Below are positions 56,791-64,000 of a DNA stretch of 64,000 nucleotides, one piece after another; the first letter of the stretch is position 1, and the number at the start of each line of letters is the position of its first letter. The position numbers and the translations under genes are program-made. This DNA is from JAABTL01 sp964465355 (GTDB taxonomy: Bacteria; Deinococcota; Deinococci; Deinococcales; Trueperaceae): positions 1 through 64,000 of the forward strand of contig CAYXJZ010000007.1 of the NCBI GenBank assembly GCA_964465355.1, read 5' to 3'. The notes under the pieces were generated by a model. The model ran no database searches. It was not told where the DNA came from and worked only from the letters and a program-made list of their open reading frames with translations.

Positions 56791-58302
56791 GTGGGCCCCG
56801 ACGCCGCCTCGCTCTCCATCTCCTCCTACCTCCCCGGCAGCGCCTACGACGAGGCCTTCGACGCCAGTGGCAAGGTACGCCCCCTCTACCGCGAGGTGGT
56901 TCGGCGACTGAACGAGTACGGCGTGCGCGAGTTCCAACGCCGGGTCCAGCTCATCGACCTGGTCTTCCGCCACCAGGGCATCACCTTCACCGTCTACGGC
57001 GATGCATCAGGCACCGAGCGCAGCTTCCCCTTCGACCCGGTCCCGCGCCTGATCGCCGCGGCCGAGTGGGAGCATCTCGAAGCCGGCCTCAGGCAGCGGG
57101 TGAAGGCCCTCAACCTCTTCCTTGCCGACCTCTACGACGGCGCCCAGGTCGTGGCCGACGGCATCGTGCCACGCGCGCTCATCGAGAACCATCCGCACCT
57201 CCGTGCCCAGGTGCGCGGCCACCAGCCGCCGCTCGGCGTCTACACCCACATCGTCGGCGTCGACCTCATCCGCGAGAGCCGAGGGCGTTGGCTGGTGCTG
57301 GAGGACAACCTGCGCAGCCCAAGCGGCGTGAGCTACATGATCGCCAACCGCGGCGTCATGGCCCGCAGCTTCCCCAAGATGATGCAGGCCCACGCGGTGC
57401 GGCCGGTGCGCCACTACCCGGTGGAGCTGCTCAACCTGCTGCGTGAGCTCAGCCCACGAGACGTGGCCGTGCCGACGGTGGTGGTGCTCACGCCGGGGCC
57501 ATACAACTCGGCCTACTTCGAGCACGCCTTCCTCGCCCAGCAGATGGGCGTGGAGCTGGTGGAGGGCCGCGACCTCTTCGTCGACGACGGTCGCCTGTGG
57601 ATGCGCACCACGGCTGGCAAGCAGCAGGTGGACGTGGTCTACCGCCGCATCGACGACGACTTCCTCGACCCCAAGGCCTTCCGACCCGACTCGGCGCTCG
57701 GGGTGCCAGGCCTGTTGGAGGTCTACCTGGCTGGCCGCGTTGCCCTGGCCAACGCTATCGGCACCGGCGTGGCCGACGACAAGGCGGTCTATGCCTACGT
57801 GCCCGAGCTGATCCGCTACTACCTTGGCGAGGAGGCCATCCTCCCCAACGTGCCCACCTTCCGTTGCCATGAGCCCGATCACCTTGCGCATGTGCTCAGC
57901 GAGGCCAAGGAACTGGTCATCAAGGAGGTGGGTGGTGCAGGCGGCTACGGCATGATGATCGGCAGCGAGACGGACGCCACGGCCATGGACGCCTATCTGC
58001 GCAAGGTGCGCGAGCAGCCGGCGAACTACGTGGCGCAGCCCATCGTCTCGCTCTCCACCCACCCCACCTACGATCCGCAGAGCCAGTCCTTCGATCCCTG
58101 CCACGTCGACCTGCGTCCCTACGTGCTGGTGGGGCGCGAGACCACCATCGTGCCTGGCGGCCTGACCAGGGTGGCGCTGCAGCGCGGTTCGCTGGTGGTC
58201 AACTCCTCGCAGGGCGGCGGCTCCAAGGACACCTGGGTGCTGGAGGGTCCGGGCGACGCCGACGCCATGAGCGACACGGAGCGGGCGGAGCGGGAGGACT
58301 GA
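56791..58302 (+). CDS. Circularly permuted ATP-grasp protein
   Basis: The product is 503 residues. It starts with the family N-terminus (YLPGSAYDEAFDASGKVRP) and the conserved FTVYGDASGTERSFPFD, GRWLVLEDNLRSPSGVSYM, KELVIKEVGGAGGYGMM and VDLRPYVLVG segments of DUF404/DUF407 (CP-ATP-grasp) proteins. Members are thought to ligate amino groups to carboxylates, possibly in peptide synthesis together with the alpha-E protein and a transglutaminase; the real substrate is unknown. The start is GTG; a TAGCTT hexamer lies nine bases upstream. The stop shares a base with the next ATG (TGATG). Confidence 0.92.
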   Translation: MGPDAASLSISSYLPGSAYDEAFDASGKVRPLYREVVRRLNEYGVREFQRRVQLIDLVFRHQGITFTVYGDASGTERSFPFDPVPRLIAAAEWEHLEAGLRQRVKALNLFLADLYDGAQVVADGIVPRALIENHPHLRAQVRGHQPPLGVYTHIVGVDLIRESRGRWLVLEDNLRSPSGVSYMIANRGVMARSFPKMMQAHAVRPVRHYPVELLNLLRELSPRDVAVPTVVVLTPGPYNSAYFEHAFLAQQMGVELVEGRDLFVDDGRLWMRTTAGKQQVDVVYRRIDDDFLDPKAFRPDSALGVPGLLEVYLAGRVALANAIGTGVADDKAVYAYVPELIRYYLGEEAILPNVPTFRCHEPDHLAHVLSEAKELVIKEVGGAGGYGMMIGSETDATAMDAYLRKVREQPANYVAQPIVSLSTHPTYDPQSQSFDPCHVDLRPYVLVGRETTIVPGGLTRVALQRGSLVVNSSQGGGSKDTWVLEGPGDADAMSDTERAERED

Positions 58303-59300
58303 TGCTCAGCCGCATCGCCGAGTCCCTTTACTGGTTCGGGCGCTACGTGGAGCGGGCCGAGCACACCGCACGCCTGCTCGATGTCAACTACCACGCCTTG
58401 GCCGAGGCGCCGCTGAGCGCAGGCGGCCGCTCCATCGTGGCGGAGCAGTGGGCTCCCCTGCTGGCCAGCACCGGGTCGGAAGAGGGCTTCCGCGCGCACT
58501 TCGAGCGGGCGGATGCCAACAGCGTGCCGCATTGGCTCACCCTGCACCCGGCCAACCCCGTCTCCATCCGCGCCAGCCTCAGCTTCGCCCGTGAGAACGC
58601 CCGCGCCCTGCGTGACCGCATCTCCACCGAGATGTGGGAGGCCGTCAACCGCGCCTACCTCGACCTTGCCCAGGGCCCCACCTTGTGGGACGAAGCCGAC
58701 CTGCACAGCTACTGCGTGGCGGTGCGCGAGGCCAGCCACCTGCTGCTCGGCATCGCCCACGCCACCCTGCCGCGTGACGACGGCTGGGCCTTCCTGCGCG
58801 CAGGCCACTACCTGGAGCGTGGTGGCAGCACCGTGCGCCTGCTGCAGGTACGCCAGCGGCCGGCCAAGCAGGACGAGCCGGTGTCGGCCGGCCTTGCGCT
58901 GCACCGGGCGATGGCCCTGCTGCGCTCGGCGTCGGCCTACGAGGCCTTCCGCAAGAGCCACCACGGATCGCCCGACCAGCGTTCGATCACGGCCTTCCTG
59001 CTGCTGGAGCCTGGCTTCCCACGCTCGCTGCTCTACTGCGCCAGGCATCTGGACGAGGTGCTGCAGGAGATCGGCCGGCGGCATCCGCAGCACCAGCGCC
59101 GCGAGGCGCAGCGGCAGGCGGGCTGGCTGGCGGCGCAGCTCCGCTACTGCCGCGACGTGGCACAGATCCTTGACGTCCAGGACCCCAGCCTCGACGAGCT
59201 TGGCCTACGGTTGGACGAACTCTCCGACGAGGTCGGGCGCAGCTACTTCCTGCGGCAGGACCTGCTGGAGACCGAAACCGAAGGTGCCGCCCAGGGGTAG
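58302..59300 (+). CDS. Alpha-E domain protein (DUF403)
   Basis: The product is 332 residues and all-helical. The family signature is at the start, MLSRIAESLYWFGRYVERAEHTARLLDV, and continues with AGHYLERGGSTVRLLQVR, FLLLEPGFPRSLLYCARHLD and a C-terminal heptad region. Alpha-E proteins nearly always accompany the circularly permuted ATP-grasp gene, which lies directly upstream and overlaps by one base. A hairpin array follows the stop. Its biochemical role is unknown; an adaptor or substrate-carrying role is inferred from the linkage. Confidence 0.92.
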   Translation: MLSRIAESLYWFGRYVERAEHTARLLDVNYHALAEAPLSAGGRSIVAEQWAPLLASTGSEEGFRAHFERADANSVPHWLTLHPANPVSIRASLSFARENARALRDRISTEMWEAVNRAYLDLAQGPTLWDEADLHSYCVAVREASHLLLGIAHATLPRDDGWAFLRAGHYLERGGSTVRLLQVRQRPAKQDEPVSAGLALHRAMALLRSASAYEAFRKSHHGSPDQRSITAFLLLEPGFPRSLLYCARHLDEVLQEIGRRHPQHQRREAQRQAGWLAAQLRYCRDVAQILDVQDPSLDELGLRLDELSDEVGRSYFLRQDLLETETEGAAQG

Positions 59301-59395
59301 CCAGCCGCAGCAGCCGCAGGCTGCTGCCAAGTTGTCGGCCGCACTACAGAACCCAGCCGCAGCAGCCGCAGGCTGCTGCTAAGTTGTCGGCCGCA
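59301..59395. repeat. Direct duplication of a 43-bp hairpin-containing element
   Basis: Copies at 59301-59343 and 59353-59395 differ at one base and are 52 bp apart. Each contains GCAGCAGCC, a GCA loop and GGCTGCTGC (59307-59327 and 59359-59379), a nine-bp stem, followed by AAGTTGTCGGCCGCA. The element lies between the convergent alpha-E and transglutaminase genes and looks like a small dispersed palindromic repeat, REP-like, in tandem. Confidence 0.85.
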
Positions 59396-59409
59396 AAGCG
59401 GCCGACAAC
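59383..59409. terminator. 12-bp hairpin after the transglutaminase stop, possible bidirectional terminator
   Basis: GTTGTCGGCCGC and GCGGCCGACAAC pair perfectly around AAA. The hairpin starts two bases beyond the stop of the minus-strand transglutaminase gene and overlaps the second 43-bp repeat. No U-tract follows on either strand, so its activity as terminator is inferred from position and stem strength. Confidence 0.55.
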
Positions 59410-59410
59410 C

Positions 59411-60301
59411 CTAGACCTCGTCCGCCGTCGCCCAACCCACGAAGGTCAACGGCTCGAGCGCATCCACCTCGTGCCGCACGCGGACCTCGACCTCCAGCTG
59501 GCCATGGCCGCCACCGCGACGAAGCCCCCACACCGGCGGCACGTCGTCGTAGTCGGCGCCAACGCCGATCTTGACGTGGGCCTCCTCCACCGGGCGGCCG
59601 TTGGTCGGGTCGAAGCCCACCCAGCCGTTGCCGGGCAGGAAGGCCTCCACCCAGGCATGGGAGCCCTCGCTGCCCACCAGCCGGTGCTCGTTGGCCGGGT
59701 CGGCGTGCACGTAGCCCGAGACGTAGCGTGCGGGGATGCCGGCTGTGCGGCAGAGCGCCAGCATGGCGTGGGTGTAGTCCTGGCAGACGCCTGCACCAGC
59801 TGTCACGAAGTCGGCCAGCGGGGTGTCGACGTGGGTGGCGTTGGGCACGTAGTGGAAACGCTGCTGCAGGTAGACCGTCAGCTCGCTCAAGTAGGCCACC
59901 AGGTCTTGGTCGGTCGTCAAGCGCAAGGCGCCGAGCATGCTGAACCAGTCGCGATCGAGGGGCACGCGTTCGGTGGGTGCGAGGTAGGTGAAGAAGCGGT
60001 GCCGCAGGTTAGGCAAGGTACGGGCCGACACCGGGACAGGCTGCGGCACGGGGTAGGTTTCCACCAGCGAGCTGGCCGACACCGTGAGTTCGGCATGTTC
60101 GGCCGCCACGTGGAAGTGGTGCATCAGGGTGCCATGGGGGTCGCGTTGACTGCGCAGCTCGCTGCGAGGCTCGATCTCGAGGTCGAAGGCCAGCAGGGTC
60201 TGCCGGTAGTCGTCCGCCGGGCGCAGGCGTAGCTCGTTGAAGGAGTCCCAGGCGGGGACCTCGTAGCGGTAACGGGTGAGGTGCTCGACACGGAGGAGCA
60301 T
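59411..60301 (-). CDS. Transglutaminase-like cysteine peptidase family protein
   Basis: The product is 296 residues. An N-terminal beta region (MLLRVEHLTRYRYEVPAWDSFNELRLRP) precedes the transglutaminase core with the triad Cys (TAGAGVCQDYTHAML), His (EGSHAWVEAFLPG) and Asp (WVGFDPTNGRPV). It belongs to the group that accompanies ATP-grasp and alpha-E genes and may process the peptide they make. It has no signal peptide. A TACACT -10 box seven bases before the ATG makes the message leaderless. It faces the alpha-E gene across the hairpin repeats. Confidence 0.93.
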   Translation of the reverse strand: MLLRVEHLTRYRYEVPAWDSFNELRLRPADDYRQTLLAFDLEIEPRSELRSQRDPHGTLMHHFHVAAEHAELTVSASSLVETYPVPQPVPVSARTLPNLRHRFFTYLAPTERVPLDRDWFSMLGALRLTTDQDLVAYLSELTVYLQQRFHYVPNATHVDTPLADFVTAGAGVCQDYTHAMLALCRTAGIPARYVSGYVHADPANEHRLVGSEGSHAWVEAFLPGNGWVGFDPTNGRPVEEAHVKIGVGADYDDVPPVWGLRRGGGHGQLEVEVRVRHEVDALEPLTFVGWATADEV

Positions 60302-60374
60302 CGCGGCGAGTGTACCAACCCCTCGTGATAGCCTCCCGCAGCATCCGCACCGGTGTCAGGAAGGGAGCATCCGC

Positions 60375-61655
60375 GTGAACCGATGGCCGAGGGCGCTTCG
60401 CCCCTTCGCCGAAGGCCAGTACCGCCTCCTCGTGGCTGCCCTCACCGCATCGCTGTTCGGCTCTGGCATGTGGCTGGTGGCGGTGGTGTGGCAGGTCATT
60501 GCCATGGATGGTGGCCCAGGCGATCTCTCCCTGGTGGCCACCGCCGCCGCGGTCGGCTTGCTGGCGGCGGTGCTGCTCGGTGGCGTGGCCGCCGATCGTC
60601 TGCCGCGACGCAGCATCCTCATCGCGGTGGAGGCGACCAAGGCGCTGACCACCGGTGTCGGCGCGGCGCTGGCCATCAGCGGCGGCATCGAGATCTGGCA
60701 CCTGGTCGTCATCTCGCTGGTGCTCGGCTTGGCCGACGCCTTCTTCTACCCCGCCTACTCGGCCCTGCTGCCCTCCATCCTGCCTGCCGATCAGCTGCTC
60801 GCCGCCAACGGCATGGAGGGCATGCTGCGTCCCGTCATCCTGCAGGCGATCGGACCCGTGGTGGCCAGTGCCGCCATCTCGGCCTTCTCCCCAGGCCACG
60901 CCATCGCCGTCGTCGCCCTGCTGCAGGCGGCCGCGGTGCTTGGGCTCGCCTTCCTGCGCTCGATCCCCGTGGTGCGAGACCTGCAGGGCAGCAACAGCGT
61001 CAAGGCGGCCCTGGTCGACATCAGGGAGGGCTTTCGCTGCATGGTGAAGACGCCATGGCTGCTGGCCACCCTCTTGTTCGCCTGCGCCTTCGTGCTGCTG
61101 ACCATGGGGCCCATCCAGGTGCTGCTGCCCTTCGTGGTCCGCGACCAGCTCGGCGGCGGCCCTCAGGCCTTCGCCTATGCCCTCGCTGCCTTCGGCCTTG
61201 GCGGCGCCGCTGGTTCGTTGGCGGTGGCCTCCAGGAGGTTGCCGAGGCGCTACCTCACGGCCATGAACCTTGCCTGGGGCCTCGGCTGCCTGCCCATGAT
61301 GCTGATCGGCTTCAGCAGCCAGCTCTGGTTGGTCATCGTGGCGCTGGCCCTGACGGGCTTCACCTTCTCTGCAGGCAACGTCATCTGGGGCACGCTGCTG
61401 CAAAGGCGGGTGCCGCCCGAACTGCTCGGCCGGGTGTCCAGCTTGGACTTCTTCGTCAGCTTGGCGCTCATGCCTGTGTCGATGGCCCTTGCCGGCCCCG
61501 TTGGCGAGCGCCTCGGCTACCCGCTCACCTTCGCGCTGGCGGGCTCCCTGCCTCTGCTGCTGGCCTTCGCGGCCATCTACCTTGCGCGGATGCCCAAGGA
61601 CGAGCTCGAGCACCCACTCGACACGGCGGTGGTGACGGCGCAGGACCAGGCCTGA
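60375..61655 (+). CDS. MFS transporter (EntS-like exporter group)
   Basis: The product is 426 residues with twelve hydrophobic segments. The A-motif loop between helices 2 and 3 is GGVAADRLPRRSILI and a repeat-like loop, SRRLPRRYLTAMNLA, marks the second half. The sequence style (WRLVVAALTASLFGSGMWLVAVVWQV-like opening, LLQRRVPPELLGRVSSLDFF) matches the major-facilitator group that includes enterobactin exporter EntS and macrolide exporters. AAGGGAG lies seven bases before the GTG at 60375. The gene is divergent from the transglutaminase. The exported compound is unknown. Confidence 0.88.
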   Translation: MNRWPRALRPFAEGQYRLLVAALTASLFGSGMWLVAVVWQVIAMDGGPGDLSLVATAAAVGLLAAVLLGGVAADRLPRRSILIAVEATKALTTGVGAALAISGGIEIWHLVVISLVLGLADAFFYPAYSALLPSILPADQLLAANGMEGMLRPVILQAIGPVVASAAISAFSPGHAIAVVALLQAAAVLGLAFLRSIPVVRDLQGSNSVKAALVDIREGFRCMVKTPWLLATLLFACAFVLLTMGPIQVLLPFVVRDQLGGGPQAFAYALAAFGLGGAAGSLAVASRRLPRRYLTAMNLAWGLGCLPMMLIGFSSQLWLVIVALALTGFTFSAGNVIWGTLLQRRVPPELLGRVSSLDFFVSLALMPVSMALAGPVGERLGYPLTFALAGSLPLLLAFAAIYLARMPKDELEHPLDTAVVTAQDQA

Positions 61656-61688
61656 GCGGGAGCGACGCGCCAGCACAGGCGAGGCTGC

Positions 61689-62021
61689 TCAGCTGGGCAG
61701 GCGATCCACCTTGGCGGCCAGCACGAAGTCGCTCTTGGTCAGGCCGTCGATCTTGTGGGTCCAGATGGTGACCTTGACCCGGCCCCAGCTCAGATGGATG
61801 TCGGGGTGATGGCCCTGCTCCTCTGCCAGTTCCCCGACCCGGTTGGTGAAGGCCAATGCCTGCTTGAAGTCGGGGAACTCGTAGCTCTTGGCGAGGTGGT
61901 GCTCCTCGATGACGGCCCAGCCGCCGCCGAGGCGTTCCTGCAGCTCGATCAGGGCTTCACCGCTCAGGGGCGGGACGCCGCCCTTGCAGGGGACGCATTC
62001 CTGGTTGGCCAGGTCGCTCAT
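61689..62021 (-). CDS. 4a-hydroxytetrahydrobiopterin dehydratase
   Basis: The product is 110 residues, typical for pterin-4a-carbinolamine dehydratases. The active-site block EQGHHPDIHLSWGRVKVTIWTHKIDGLTKSDF contains the conserved His-His-Pro and Thr-His. It recycles the oxidised pterin made by aromatic amino acid hydroxylases, or acts elsewhere in pterin metabolism. The ATG at 62021 is preferred because an AGAGGT site lies upstream and the product begins MSDLANQECVPCKGGVPPL; a longer frame exists upstream. A CPPC-like CVPC pair near the start is family-typical. No phenylalanine hydroxylase gene is in the window. Confidence 0.93.
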   Translation of the reverse strand: MSDLANQECVPCKGGVPPLSGEALIELQERLGGGWAVIEEHHLAKSYEFPDFKQALAFTNRVGELAEEQGHHPDIHLSWGRVKVTIWTHKIDGLTKSDFVLAAKVDRLPS

Positions 62022-62236
62022 GGCTGCGCACCTCTCTTTCCGGGCCTCGCGCATCCGGTCTGGATGCGTCGCCCTTGGTCTCGCGATACCCCACAGTAGA
62101 CCGCCTGTCTGAGTGAGGCTCCCTGCCGGCTGACCTCCTGCGCCTGTTGCCGGGCGATGGCACGTAGAGTAGCCACCGAAACCCTGGCATGGTCCAGATG
62201 GACCGCGTCTCAGCCGAGCCGGGGATGGGAGCCCAG

Positions 62237-63877
62237 ATGCCCGAGTACGACACGCTCATCCGCCATGCCCGCATCGTCGACGGCAGCGGCAACCCTTGGA
62301 CCCATGGCGACGTGGCCATCTCTGGCGACCGCATCGCCGCCATCGCCCCTCCTGGCGCCATCGCCGACGTGCAGGCCAGCGAGGTGGTCGACGCCACTGG
62401 CCTGGTGGTCGCGCCCGGCTTCATCGACATCCAGAGCCACGCCATCCTGCCGCTCATGCGCGACGGCCGCTGCCTCTCCAAGATCACCCAGGGCGTCACC
62501 ACCGAGATCATGGGTGAGGCATGGACCCCTTCGCCGGTGGGCGGGCGCAACACCGACCCCATTGCCGGCGGCCTCTTCGCCCAGAGCCTCGACCCGGTCT
62601 GGCTGGAGCGCATGCAGACCTGGACACGTTTCGGTGACTGGCTCAGGGCGATGGAGGACCACGGCGTCTCCCCCAACGTCGGCTCCTTCATCGGTGGCGG
62701 CACCATCCGCACCTACGCCAAGGGCATGGACATGGGCCAGCCCGACGCCGATGAGCTGGCGACCATGCAACGGGTGCTGGCCGAGGCCATGGAGGACGGC
62801 GCCTTCGGCGCCTCCTACGCGCTGATCTACCCACCCGACGCCTACACCGACACGGCCGAACTGATCGAGGTGTGCAAGGCTATGGCGCCATACGGTGGTG
62901 TCTACATCACCCACATGCGCTCGGAGTCGCACGCCATCTTCCCTGCATTGGAGGAGGCGCTGAGCATCGGTCGCGAGGCGGGCGTGCCGGTGGAGATCTA
63001 CCACCTCAAGGCCGCTCACCCCGGCGCATGGTGGACCATGCCATCGGTCATCGAGCGCATCCACCGTGCCCGCGCGGAGGGCCAGGACGTCACCGCCGAC
63101 ATGTACCCGTACGCTGCCTCCGGCACCGGCCTCACCGCCATCCTGCCCACCTGGACGGCGGCTGGCGGCAAGCTCTACGACAACCTGGCCGACCCCGATG
63201 TGCGTGAGCGCGTGCGGGCGGCGCTGGAGGGCCGCTCGCAGGACGACGGCCTCGGCCTGGAGACCCGCGGTGGACCGCGCGGCATCATGCCGGTCGGCTT
63301 TCACAAGCCGGAGCACCAGGTCTACGTGGGCAAGCGCTTGGATGAGATCGCCGAGATGCGCGGCCAGGATTGGATCGAGGCGGCGCTCGACCTGCTGGTG
63401 GCCGAGCGGCAGCGCATCAGCACCATCTACTTCTCCATGGACGAACAGAACCTGCGCCTGCAGGTGCAGCAGCCTTGGATCAAGTTCTCCACCGACGCAG
63501 GTGGCTTCGACCCGGCCTGGGCCAAGGCCATGGGCCCATACCACCCGCGCGCATACGGCACCTACCCGCGGGTGCTGCGCAAGTACGTGCGCGAGGAACG
63601 GCTGATCACCCTGGAGGACGCGGTCCGCAAGATGACGTCGTCGGTGGCCGACCGGCTCTCCTTGCGTGAGCGCGGTTTGTTGCGCGAGGGCTTCTTCGCC
63701 GATGTCATCCTCTTCGACCCCGACACCATCACCGACCACGCCACCTTCGACGACCCGCACCAGCTCTCCACCGGCGTGCGCGACGTCTGGATCAACGGCA
63801 GCCGGGTCCTGCGTGGCGGCGAGCACACCGGCGCCACCCCTGGGCGCTTCGTCAAGGGACCGGGAGCAGCCGTCTGA
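62237..63877 (+). CDS. N-acyl-D-amino-acid deacylase-like amidohydrolase
   Basis: The product is 546 residues of the amidohydrolase superfamily. A beta-domain (DTLIRHARIVDGSGNPWTHG and a C-terminal FADVILFDPDTI) flanks the TIM barrel. The first metal motif reads PGFIDIQSHAILPL: Gln replaces the first His of HxH. IMGE stands where D-aminoacylase has its metal Cys. Later His residues (YITHMRSESH, EIYHLKAAH) and the catalytic Asp (FSTDAGG) are kept. A single-metal enzyme of the QxH subgroup is likely, perhaps with a different acylated substrate. GGGAG lies six bases before the ATG at 62237. The possible next gene overlaps its stop. Confidence 0.85.
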   Translation: MPEYDTLIRHARIVDGSGNPWTHGDVAISGDRIAAIAPPGAIADVQASEVVDATGLVVAPGFIDIQSHAILPLMRDGRCLSKITQGVTTEIMGEAWTPSPVGGRNTDPIAGGLFAQSLDPVWLERMQTWTRFGDWLRAMEDHGVSPNVGSFIGGGTIRTYAKGMDMGQPDADELATMQRVLAEAMEDGAFGASYALIYPPDAYTDTAELIEVCKAMAPYGGVYITHMRSESHAIFPALEEALSIGREAGVPVEIYHLKAAHPGAWWTMPSVIERIHRARAEGQDVTADMYPYAASGTGLTAILPTWTAAGGKLYDNLADPDVRERVRAALEGRSQDDGLGLETRGGPRGIMPVGFHKPEHQVYVGKRLDEIAEMRGQDWIEAALDLLVAERQRISTIYFSMDEQNLRLQVQQPWIKFSTDAGGFDPAWAKAMGPYHPRAYGTYPRVLRKYVREERLITLEDAVRKMTSSVADRLSLRERGLLREGFFADVILFDPDTITDHATFDDPHQLSTGVRDVWINGSRVLRGGEHTGATPGRFVKGPGAAV

Positions 63878-64000
63878 GCACCCTGATCCGCCACCACCTT
63901 GCCCTGCTGCATCCGCGAAGGCCGGCCTTCGCCCTCTTGCGCGAGGGGCCAGCGGCCGGGGCCCTTCCTTGGCTCGACGTGGTCGGCGATGACCCAACGG
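63874..64000 (+). CDS. Possible start of a further gene (cut by the right edge)
   Basis: A frame stays open from 63874 to the window end and reads LSTLIRHHLALLHPRRPAF and onward with a plausible composition. No ATG, GTG or TTG lies at its head. A CTG overlapping the amidohydrolase stop (CTGA), with GGGAG eight bases before, could serve, as could a TTG further in. It is too short to name. Confidence 0.3.
   Translation, partial: MSTLIRHHLALLHPRRPAFALLREGPAAGALPWLDVVGDDPT

Overview
The window is a GC-rich, densely coded bacterial chromosome segment made of ordinary housekeeping genes. It contains one 100-base assembly gap (13594-13693). Several features point to a Deinococcota-type organism, perhaps near Trueperaceae. 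At least ten genes have a TANNNT -10 box only 5-7 nt before the start codon, the leaderless layout common in Deinococcus. There is a dnaJ-hspR pair behind a HAIR-like operator, a PilT ATPase, a PPK2-type polyphosphate kinase, a MalF with a large periplasmic insertion, and lipoproteins plus uncleaved-Cys-free signal peptides that fit a two-membrane envelope. The lineage is inferred from these traits, not from any search.

Layout. 1-5000: a truncated iron-siderophore binding protein behind a Fur-like palindrome, a TRIC-family membrane protein, a Gfo/Idh/MocA oxidoreductase, an M42 aminopeptidase and an orphan membrane protein. 5079-8556 (minus strand): a tightly coupled ribonucleotide reductase large subunit, small subunit and biotin ligase operon. 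8787-15101 (minus): dnaJ-hspR, gap, M20 dipeptidase, smc. 15241-18325: three small lipoproteins, yebC and a YjeF N-domain protein. 18322-28857 is the most accessory-looking part: a 19-bp tandem repeat, two paralogous 1,000-residue ATPase-TPR-BTAD regulators flanking a patatin-like lipase that has its own leader ORF and hairpin, then a papain-like lipoprotein protease.

28893-38113: terminator, tRNA-Val and tRNA-Cys, dnaE, pilT, two cyclophilins and thrS. 38226-43847: a shikimate-dehydrogenase-like protein and a four-gene chain of envelope proteins joined by stop/start overlaps. 43896-47296: YigZ and cysS from back-to-back leaderless promoters, then dprA. 47416-53165: a MalEFG-type sugar importer translationally coupled to glycerol kinase. 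53211-64000: tRNA-Leu, a metallophosphoesterase, PPK2, an LRR lipoprotein, the ATP-grasp / alpha-E / transglutaminase trio, an MFS exporter, pterin dehydratase, an N-acyl-D-amino-acid deacylase-like amidohydrolase and the possible start of one more gene.

No stretch over 300 bases lacks a gene. The longest intergenic region (8557-8786, 230 bp) carries the ribonucleotide reductase control region. No rRNA, CRISPR array, transposase or integrase was seen.
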